Source: Paenibacillus allorhizosphaerae (GTDB taxonomy: Bacteria; Bacillota; Bacilli; Paenibacillales; NBRC-103111). From it: DNA of 64,000 nucleotides. Positions 58,270 through 64,000 of the stretch are shown here, one piece after another. The stretch covers positions 186,001-250,000 of the forward strand of contig NZ_CAJVCE010000009.1 of assembly GCF_910594985.1 (NCBI RefSeq). The letters run 5' to 3'. Below the pieces are notes generated by a model. It ran no database searches, was not told the origin of the DNA, and was given only the letters and a program-made list of their open reading frames with translations. Positions within the stretch are counted from its first letter, which is position 1; every line of letters begins with the position of its first letter. Made by a program: the position numbers and the translations under genes.

Positions 58270-58814
58270 AGCGTCTCCTCCCCCTTTCTTCCGAGCTTCT
58301 CCGATACTTTCGCCCGCGCCCGGAAAAGACGCGATTTGACCGTTCCTTCCGAAATGCCGAGCAGTCTTGCAATTTCCGTATGCGGCAGCTGGTGATGCGC
58401 ATGAAGAAGCAGCACTTCGCGCAGCTTGAAGGGCAGGCCGAGCACCGTATTCCAAATTTCCTCGGCATATAGTCCGCTCAAGGCCAGCGATTCCGCCGAT
58501 GGCCCGATGTCGCTCCGTTCCAGCGCGCCGAACGGAATGACGCGCCGAATCCAGGCCGACCGCCAATGGTCGCGCACCAGATTGCGCGTAATCGTAAGCA
58601 GCCACGTCCGCATACCCGCCTCGCCGCGGAACGTATACAGCTTTTCATACACCCGGACAAACACATCCTGGGTTATATCGTCAGCCAGCGCGGTTTGGCG
58701 CGTGAGAAAAAAAGCGTAATTCCACACATCCTCACCATACGCCTGCATAATTTCAGATAAGACGGCGTTTTTATCCAGACCGCCGGTCAAGCTTTTCAAA
58801 TATTCAAAGGTCAC
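58266..58814 (-). CDS. ECF-type RNA polymerase sigma factor
   Basis: 182 residues with sigma region 2 ('YAFFLTRQTALADDITQDVF', 'VRVYEKLYTFRGEAGMRTWL') and region 4 ('LGLPFKLREVLLLHAHHQLP', 'EIARLLGISEGTVKSRLFRA'). It starts with GTG at 58814 after GAGGTG. The stop overlaps the start of the membrane solute-binding/anti-sigma gene by four bases. An ECF-type promoter lies 23-48 bp upstream, so the pair is probably autoregulated. Confidence 0.93.
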   Translation of the reverse strand: MTFEYLKSLTGGLDKNAVLSEIMQAYGEDVWNYAFFLTRQTALADDITQDVFVRVYEKLYTFRGEAGMRTWLLTITRNLVRDHWRSAWIRRVIPFGALERSDIGPSAESLALSGLYAEEIWNTVLGLPFKLREVLLLHAHHQLPHTEIARLLGISEGTVKSRLFRARAKVSEKLGRKGEETL

Positions 58815-58836
58815 CCGGGTTCACCTCACAATCATT

Positions 58837-58862
58837 GGACGAAACGGGCGCGGAAAGGTTCC
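58837..58862 (-). promoter_or_regulatory. ECF-type autoregulatory promoter
   Basis: On the minus strand GGAACC(TTT) (58857-58862), a 15 bp spacer and CGTCC (58837-58841). This is the classic ECF pattern (GGAAC ... CGTC). The expected start of transcription is about 15 bases before the GTG of the sigma gene. Confidence 0.65.
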
Positions 58863-58931
58863 CTTCCCCGAAAAAAAAGATGAGATTCAAGTGACTAACG
58901 CCCCACGGTCTCACCGGGAATCGCCGCTTGC

Positions 58932-58957
58932 GTTTCATTCTGCCGTTCTTAGGGTAA
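58932..58957 (+). promoter_or_regulatory. Sigma-B-like general stress promoter
   Basis: GTTTCA (58932-58937), 14 bp, GGGTAA (58952-58957), close to the sigma-B consensus GTTT-N13-15-GGGTAT, placed about 45 bp before the GlsB-type gene. GlsB/YwzA and YtxH homologues belong to the sigma-B regulon in B. subtilis, which fits. Whether this organism has sigma-B is not shown in the window. Confidence 0.5.
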
Positions 58958-59000
58958 ATAAAGGACAAGCAAGACCAGCTTCATGAAAAGGAGCGTGATG

Positions 59001-59264
59001 AACATGGTAAGCTTGCTGATTACGATTATTATGGCTATTGTCATTGGCGCCATCGGTTCCGCCATCGCCCCCGGCGCGATGCCCGGAGGAATCATCGGAT
59101 CGATGATCGCCGGCTTTGCCGGAGCGTGGCTTGGCGCTTTGCTGCTTGGCTCATGGGGTCCGGTGATCGGCGGTTTTGCCGTCATCCCGGCCATTGTGGG
59201 CGCCGCCTTGTTTATTTTCCTGATCGGCCTGCTTGCTAAAGCGTTCCGCGGACGCGCCACCTGA
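59001..59264 (+). CDS. GlsB/YeaQ/YmgE family stress membrane protein
   Basis: 87 residues with three membrane helices and glycine-rich turns: 'SLLITIIMAIVIGAIGSAIA', 'PGGIIGSMIAGFAGAWLGAL' and 'IPAIVGAALFIFLIGLLAKA'. The ATG at 59001 follows AAAAGGAG; starts at 58983 and 59007 are possible. The family (formerly transglycosylase-associated) is induced by general stress; its function is unknown. Likely co-expressed with the YtxH gene 90 bp downstream. Confidence 0.85.
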   Translation, partial: NMVSLLITIIMAIVIGAIGSAIAPGAMPGGIIGSMIAGFAGAWLGALLLGSWGPVIGGFAVIPAIVGAALFIFLIGLLAKAFRGRAT

Positions 59265-59355
59265 TACGGCCGGCGAACGATCGTTGCGGATGGATTTGTC
59301 CTGGCGGAATGTCTCATTGCATAAGACGAATGAACTAAATACGAATGGAGTGACG

Positions 59356-59793
59356 ATGATGACAACAACGGATACGATGTCCACGACAACGGAACAACCC
59401 GTACGAAGCGGCGTATTGCTTGGAATCATGATCGGAGCGGCAGCCGGCTCGCTCGCCGCCCTGCTGCTCGCGCCCAAATCGGGCAAAGCGCTGCGGAGCG
59501 GCCTGAAAGACAAGGCGCAAACGCTGCAGTCCAAAGGGCAGGAATGGCTGCATACTGCAAAAGAAGCGGCGGGGAATGCAGCCCAAGTATACAAAGAGCA
59601 GAGCACGCGATTGATCGACAAGGCGCATGTCGTCGCGGATCGCGCATCGGAAGCGACTCATGAGGCGATCGGCCGTACCGCGGACGCTGTCGCCGAGACG
59701 GAAGCCTCTGCGCACCGCACGATCGATAAAACGGCGGACGCTGCGCACCATGCGCTCGACGAAGCCGGGCGTACGTTAAAATCGACGAGCTGA
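59356..59793 (+). CDS. YtxH domain-containing protein
   Basis: 145 residues. A single N-terminal membrane helix with glycines ('GVLLGIMIGAAAGSLAALLL') followed by 'APKSGKALR', the YtxH hallmark, then a long amphipathic Ala-rich helix resembling apolipoprotein/LEA-like repeats ('RASEATHEAIGRTADAVAET'). The ATG pair at 59356 has GGAG five bases upstream; the frame is open further 5' but without a site. General stress protein by family. A terminator follows at 59872. Confidence 0.88.
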   Translation: MMTTTDTMSTTTEQPVRSGVLLGIMIGAAAGSLAALLLAPKSGKALRSGLKDKAQTLQSKGQEWLHTAKEAAGNAAQVYKEQSTRLIDKAHVVADRASEATHEAIGRTADAVAETEASAHRTIDKTADAAHHALDEAGRTLKSTS

Positions 59794-59871
59794 TGAAGAG
59801 AAGCTCTCGTCTCAAATTAGGGATAGCTGCATTTAGAAATTCTTTTAAGCAGAACTGTTATCCCATAGATG

Positions 59872-59911
59872 GAAGGTGTATCCGAGAATTGCGGGTACGC
59901 CTTCTTTGTTT
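59872..59911 (+). terminator. Intrinsic terminator after the YtxH gene
   Basis: GAAGGTGTAtCC ... GGGTACGCCTTC stem followed by TTTGTTTGC. Confidence 0.75.
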
Positions 59912-59967
59912 GCTGCTTCATTTGAAGGTACAATGGTGAGGTAATCCAGATGAAGGAGGGAATGGAG

Positions 59968-60570
59968 ATGACGGCGATGAGCCGCTGGTTTCACCGCTAT
60001 TACGACCGTTTGATGGAGCCGTTGGAGCGGCGTCGCTTTCTCACAATCCGCACCTCCCTGCTCTCATGCGCGAAGGGGGAAGTGCTCGAAATCGGTTCCG
60101 GTACCGGCATCAATTTCCCGCTGTACCGCGACGTTCACGTGACGGCCGTCGAGCCGTCCGCGCTCATGCGGGAACAATCCACGGCTCGCGTCCGCCAGGC
60201 GTCCGTGCCGATCACCGTCATTCCCGGCACGGCCGAGCGGCTGCCGTTTGAACCGGACGTCTTCGATACGGTGGTCGGAACGCTCGTGCTGTGCACGGTT
60301 CCGGACGCGGTGCAGGCGGTTCGCGAGATGAAGCGCGTGTGCCGTCCGGGCGGCACGCTGCTGCTGTTCGAGCATGTCCGGCTCGATCATCCGGTATGGG
60401 GGCGGCTGCAGGATGCATTGACGCCGGCATGGAAGCGTCTGTGCGACGGCTGTCATCTGAACCGCGACACGATGCGGCTGCTTCGTTCCGAGGGACTCGA
60501 CATCGTGAAGACGCAATCTTGTATGGGCCATATTTTCATCGCCGTAGAGGCGGTTAAGCGGGCAGATTAA
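59968..60570 (+). CDS. Class I SAM-dependent methyltransferase
   Basis: 200 residues from an ATG with GGAGG eight bases upstream (an ATG at 59950 overlaps that site). Methyltransferase_11 motifs: motif I 'VLEIGSGTGINFPLYRDVHV', motif II region 'AERLPFEPDVFDTVVGTLVL' and post-motif 'REMKRVCRPGGTLLLFEHVR'. The C-terminal 'GCHLNRDTMRLLRSEGLDIV' is typical of the UbiE/phosphatidylethanolamine methylase-like group. The substrate is unknown; single gene. Confidence 0.88.
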   Translation: MTAMSRWFHRYYDRLMEPLERRRFLTIRTSLLSCAKGEVLEIGSGTGINFPLYRDVHVTAVEPSALMREQSTARVRQASVPITVIPGTAERLPFEPDVFDTVVGTLVLCTVPDAVQAVREMKRVCRPGGTLLLFEHVRLDHPVWGRLQDALTPAWKRLCDGCHLNRDTMRLLRSEGLDIVKTQSCMGHIFIAVEAVKRAD

Positions 60571-60601
60571 CCTGCCGCCCTGTGGCTTTGCAGGAAAATA
60601 T

Positions 60602-60650
60602 GAAAAAGATAGCCACCGTTACTTACCGGTATGCTATCTTTCCGCATTTT
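60602..60650. terminator. Bidirectional terminator
   Basis: AAAGATAGC-CACCG ... CCGGTAT-GCTATCTTT stem; minus-strand read is followed by TTCATATTTT, plus-strand read by CCGCATTTTT. Serves the methyltransferase and the convergent 60708 gene. Confidence 0.8.
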
Positions 60651-60707
60651 TGAAGCGCAGCCCCTTGCCTATTTCTTGGCGGAACCAACTGAGAATCGGC
60701 CTGCCGC

Positions 60708-61847
60708 TTATTTCGACTCGGAGAAACGTTTGTTCAGCCAATAGACGCCGGTCGGCCGTTTTCCCCGATCTTCCATATCCACGACATTCACTTCCGGAAT
60801 CGAGCTGATTCGTTTCAAATCATCCACTCTCGCCGTACCTTCCAGCTCCGTAACCTGTAAAGTCGCAAACCCGCCAACCGCCTTGCTGATCAAAGAAAAG
60901 GGGCGATCCCATTTCGGGTCAAACCAGCTGATCGTATATTCATCCTTGCTAGAGCTTCCCATGCGTTCTCCTGCCGCATAGTACTGTGTTATATTCAGCC
61001 GATAATCTTTAGCGAGCTCGGCTACTTTATTAAAACCGACATATTTATTCAATGTGATGGCAAAACGAACCGGGCTGCAGCAGTCCTGCGCCGCTTTCAA
61101 CCGTTTGGCCGCATCGCTTTTGTACTGATCGAGCGCTGCTTTCGAATCCATCGAAGAATAACCCTTTAGTATCGCATCATTCGCGAAGGTTTCGTCGTGC
61201 TCTCTGGTGAAGTAAAACGGATCCCGGTTGAACGCTGCGGTTATTTCCTTATCGCGTTGAGTCGAGCTCTGTTCAAATTGTTTCCAGCGAAGTCCGGACA
61301 ATGCCCGCTCCGTCTCCGTCTGCTCATGAATCCCCCCGCCCGCGCCTTGGTCAAATTCTTGCAGCGAGCTCAGCGTAACCTTCGGTTTGCCTTCTTTCGA
61401 TCCCGAAAACTGCCATCCCGTATAAAACGTATAATCCATATCCGCCTGCAAATACGCCGCTCCCAATACAGACACTTTGATCCGGTCGCCGCCGTCCTTA
61501 TCCGCAGGCGTTCTTGTAAACTTCGCCCCCGGCAAATTGCTTACCATCACTTGCGGCTGCAGTTCTCTTCCTTCGTCTACTTGATAGGCGAACGAAGGGA
61601 GAAACCGGCCGACGCCAAGCTGACCTTTTACCGGAAATCCGCTAAGCTGGTCGGCGGTCCAACTTAGCTCCGCATTCGTGTCCAGAATGACATCCGCTCT
61701 ATTGAAGCCTTCCAAGTGCACCTCATCCGGCATCGCCCAGCGGGCCAAGTCGGGGGTATAAGCGGCAAAGGCGCTCGTACTCAGTAATAAGCTTGCCGAA
61801 ACACATAAAGCCATGATCGTTTTTTTGTTTCGCATTCGTCTCCTCAT
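60708..61847 (-). CDS. Secreted protein of unknown function
   Basis: 379 residues with a Sec signal peptide ('KKTIMALCVSASLLLSTSAF', cleavage near 'AFA-AYTP'). The mature part has no recognised domain; 'DAAKRLKAAQDCCSPVRFAI' with a Cys pair and 'TISWFDPKWDRPFSLISKAV' are the most distinctive stretches. The C-terminal third ('TARVDDLKRISSIPEVNVVD') resembles an anti-parallel alpha/beta domain seen in Bacillales signal-type proteins. It is a single gene between a terminator and mntH. Confidence 0.65.
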   Translation of the reverse strand: MRRRMRNKKTIMALCVSASLLLSTSAFAAYTPDLARWAMPDEVHLEGFNRADVILDTNAELSWTADQLSGFPVKGQLGVGRFLPSFAYQVDEGRELQPQVMVSNLPGAKFTRTPADKDGGDRIKVSVLGAAYLQADMDYTFYTGWQFSGSKEGKPKVTLSSLQEFDQGAGGGIHEQTETERALSGLRWKQFEQSSTQRDKEITAAFNRDPFYFTREHDETFANDAILKGYSSMDSKAALDQYKSDAAKRLKAAQDCCSPVRFAITLNKYVGFNKVAELAKDYRLNITQYYAAGERMGSSSKDEYTISWFDPKWDRPFSLISKAVGGFATLQVTELEGTARVDDLKRISSIPEVNVVDMEDRGKRPTGVYWLNKRFSESK

Positions 61848-62084
61848 TCCTTTATCAACGATTCTCTCATTTGCTCCGGCCTCATATCGAAGAGCATTTT
61901 CCCGGACGAATGTCGCTTCTCTACTACGGTAACGTATGAATCCTGCTTATTCTAACGCAAGCACATCCAATAATGTTTCATTTTTCCAAAAAAAGAACAA
62001 ACCGAGGCTCTCCGAAAAACGTTCCTTGTTTCGGATAGCGGCGATTTGCTCTTTGCGCGATCGAGCCACCATTGTTTGTGAAGG

Positions 62085-63440
62085 TTATGCGAACCAGCCG
62101 ATGACGGTTTGCACCAGCAAATACAAATTCAATACCGCGATCAGCACCCCGACGACCCAGGCTAACCATTTGAGCCAGCGCGGATTGGCGAACTCGCCCA
62201 TTTTGGACCGGTCGCTGGTGAACATCACAAGCGGAATGACGGCAAACGACAGCTGCAGCGACAGGACGACTTGACTCAAGATGAGCAGCTGCGCCGTCCC
62301 GCTCTCCCCGGCGATAGCGGTGACGATCACCGCCGGAATAATCGCGATCAGCCGCGTAATCAACCGTCGGAGCCAGGAAGGCAGCCGTATGTTCAGGAAG
62401 CCTTCCATCACGATTTGACCGGCGAGCGTGCCGGTTAGCGTGGAATTTTGTCCGGAGGCGAGCAGTGCCACCCCGAACAAAATGCTGGCCATCGTCGTGC
62501 CGAGCAGCGGAGCAAGTAGATGAAACGCATCGCCGATCTCGGCTACGCCGGTATACCCGGTCTGATGAAACGTCGCCGCGGCAATGATCAGGATGGCCGC
62601 ATTGATGAACAGGGCGAAAAACAACGCGATGCTGGAATCCCATGTCGCATACTTGATCGCCTGCTTCTTTCCTTCCCGCGTCAGCTCGAACTGCCTCGTC
62701 TGCACGATGGAGGAGTGGAGGTACAGGTTGTGCGGCATGACCGTTGCGCCGAGAATGGCGATGGCGATATACAGCATAGCAGGGTTCGTGACGATTTCCG
62801 AGCTCGGCACAAACCCTCTCAACACCCCGCCGACATCCGGCTTCGACCAGATGATTTCCGCCAGAAAACAAAGGCCGATCGTAGCAATCAACGCAATAAC
62901 CATTGCTTCTATGTAGCGGAAGCCTTTGTTTTGCAGCAGCAGCACGATGAGTACATCAATCACGGTGATGATGACTCCGTATAAAATCGGGATGCCGAAC
63001 AATAAATTGAGGGCGATGGCGGTTCCGATCACTTCCGCCAAATCGCATGCGGCGATCGCCAGCTCGCAGAGCACCCATAAGCCCATGGCGACAGGCCGGC
63101 TGTAATGGTCTCTGCACGCTTGCGCCAAATCTCTTCCGGTTACGATACCGAGCTTCCCGGCGAGCGCTTGCAGCAGTATCGCCATCAAGCTGGACAGCAG
63201 TATGACCGACAGCAGCGTATAGCCGAACATGGAGCCTCCGGCCAGGTCGGTCGCCCAGTTGCCGGGATCCATGTAGCCGACCGCCACCAAATAACCCGGA
63301 CCGGCAAAAGCCAGAAACTTTTTGATCCAGGAGCCGTGCTTCGGAATGCGCATCGACCGGTATACTTCCGGCAAACTTTTACCGCTCCGCTCCTTGCGCC
63401 AGCCATGGTTGTCGTCGCCCGCAGCCATTTCCTCACTCAT
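62085..63440 (-). CDS. mntH: Nramp-family divalent metal transporter (Mn2+/H+)
   Basis: 451 residues with about eleven membrane helices. The metal site residues are visible: D-P-G-N in helix 1 ('[17 protein letters not shown]') and M-P-H in helix 6 ('[20 protein letters not shown]'). The helix 3-4 region has '[20 protein letters not shown]'. The protein imports manganese (or iron) with protons. GGAGG lies nine bases before the ATG at 63440. No MntR or metal riboswitch is visible in the short upstream region. Confidence 0.95.
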   Translation of the reverse strand: MSEEMAAGDDNHGWRKERSGKSLPEVYRSMRIPKHGSWIKKFLAFAGPGYLVAVGYMDPGNWATDLAGGSMFGYTLLSVILLSSLMAILLQALAGKLGIVTGRDLAQACRDHYSRPVAMGLWVLCELAIAACDLAEVIGTAIALNLLFGIPILYGVIITVIDVLIVLLLQNKGFRYIEAMVIALIATIGLCFLAEIIWSKPDVGGVLRGFVPSSEIVTNPAMLYIAIAILGATVMPHNLYLHSSIVQTRQFELTREGKKQAIKYATWDSSIALFFALFINAAILIIAAATFHQTGYTGVAEIGDAFHLLAPLLGTTMASILFGVALLASGQNSTLTGTLAGQIVMEGFLNIRLPSWLRRLITRLIAIIPAVIVTAIAGESGTAQLLILSQVVLSLQLSFAVIPLVMFTSDRSKMGEFANPRWLKWLAWVVGVLIAVLNLYLLVQTVIGWFA

Positions 63441-63514
63441 GAAAACACCTCCGCTCTACATGGGACCAGCGAAAACTTTTGCCCGGATACAACTTTCGGG
63501 CAATAAAGATGCAC

Positions 63515-63551
63515 CTTTTAAAAAAGCACCGGGCTTAAGCCTCCGTGCTTT
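63515..63551 (-). terminator. Intrinsic terminator after the PCYCGC gene
   Basis: Minus strand AAAGCACGGaGGCTTAAGCCcGGTGCTTTTTTAAAAGG: outer AAGCAC/GTGCTT and inner GGCTTAAGCC pairing followed by TTTTTT. Confidence 0.8.
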
Positions 63552-63594
63552 GCATTTACCGATATGATATGCGGCATGGGCGGAATGGTTCCCG

Positions 63595-64000
63595 CTATGC
63601 CGAAGGCATCGGAGTAGGCGTAGGCTTTGCATACCCGGTTTTGTACGTTTGCTCGATGAACTTGCGGATTTCAAGATCGGACTTTCCATCCTGTTTCATG
63701 CGAATCGACTGCACGGCAATTTCCAGGCATACGTCGCAGCGTGTACCGTGATCGTCCCATACGATGGAGCCGTCCGCATTCTTCTTCTGTATAAAGCAGT
63801 TCAGATTGCTTTGATGGCCGGCGCTCTCGCCGCAGCCGCAAAAGCAAGGAATCCACTGCAAAAGGTCGGTTGCTTGTCCCGCCGCCTGGTAGACTACCCG
63901 AATCGGCTCCGGTTTATTCTTCAGAAATTCCGGCAGCACGCCGGCGGAAGCCGTTTGTTCCCGCAAATCGCCGTTCGGCGCTTTATGTTGATGCTGCTGC
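63595..64000 (-). CDS. PCYCGC-motif (lipo)protein, 5' end outside the window
   Basis: The frame is open from the window edge to TGA/TAA at 63595; at least 134 codons are present. The family signature is exact in layout: 'LLQWIPCFCGCGESAGHQSN' (P-C-F/Y-C-G-C), 'LNCFIQ', then 'VWDDHGTRCDVCLEIAVQSI', followed by 'RKFIEQTYKTGYAKPTPTP'. Upstream of the TTG at 63966 the frame continues as 'QQHQHKAPNGDLREQT', normal for the region after the lipobox, so the real start lies beyond 64000. Members are spore- or surface-associated lipoproteins in Bacillales; function unknown. Confidence 0.85.
   Translation of the reverse strand, partial: QQHQHKAPNGDLREQTASAGVLPEFLKNKPEPIRVVYQAAGQATDLLQWIPCFCGCGESAGHQSNLNCFIQKKNADGSIVWDDHGTRCDVCLEIAVQSIRMKQDGKSDLEIRKFIEQTYKTGYAKPTPTPMPSA

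Overview
The window looks like chromosomal DNA of a Paenibacillaceae bacterium (Paenibacillus, Cohnella or a close relative). The evidence is a sugar ABC importer beside a YesM/YesN-type sensor and regulator, several AraC regulators next to glycoside hydrolases, a YerC/TrpR-like regulator, a NamA/YqjM old yellow enzyme, a PCYCGC lipoprotein, and Gram-positive AGGAGG ribosome binding sites. No rRNA, tRNA, CRISPR array or intact transposase gene was found.

Layout. (1) 44-6055, minus strand: a histidine kinase and AraC-type response regulator, followed by the binding protein and two permeases of a carbohydrate importer. (2) 6282-8935, minus: a small conserved protein, a HEAT-repeat protein, a TatD nuclease and a KptA-type RNA 2'-phosphotransferase. 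(3) 9084-27340, minus: an 18 kb Tc (toxin complex) operon. Its first gene is a fused TcB-TcC protein whose tail after the Rhs core looks like a PD-(D/E)XK nuclease. The TcA subunit follows, split over two genes, the first unusually long and carrying a PA14-like domain. (4) 27702-29210: a gene graveyard with a frameshifted zeta-toxin gene, its truncated upstream partner, a 5'-truncated metallopeptidase, and an 80 bp segment duplicated from the gene at 6282. (5) 29274-38756, minus: an accessory block of mostly unrecognised genes. It includes a three-part sirtuin fusion overlapping a WG-repeat gene, an ankyrin-repeat gene, a DUF4357-like protein and a WYL regulator. (6) 38757-39654: a gene-poor stretch with direct and inverted copies of a ~20 bp repeat. 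(7) 39655-46152: more core-like genes (RlmD-type rRNA methylase, lipid kinase, sirohydrochlorin chelatase, YerC, NamA). (8) 46298-55552: carbohydrate-related genes (ThuA, GH88, GH2, three AraC regulators) and a PhyH dioxygenase pair preceded by a tandem hairpin array. (9) 55577-64000: a secreted coiled-coil protein behind a structured leader, an ECF sigma factor with a transmembrane anti-sigma candidate carrying a sugar-binding-protein domain, stress-type GlsB and YtxH genes behind a sigma-B-like promoter, a methyltransferase, an unknown secreted protein, an Nramp transporter, and a PCYCGC lipoprotein cut by the window end.

The regions of most interest are the Tc operon with its nuclease-like cargo, the sirtuin/WG-repeat neighbourhood in which two proteins share an unnamed N- or C-terminal domain, and the ECF sigma/solute-binding anti-sigma pair, which has a recognisable autoregulatory promoter. 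All functions are inferred from sequence patterns read by eye; no database search was run.
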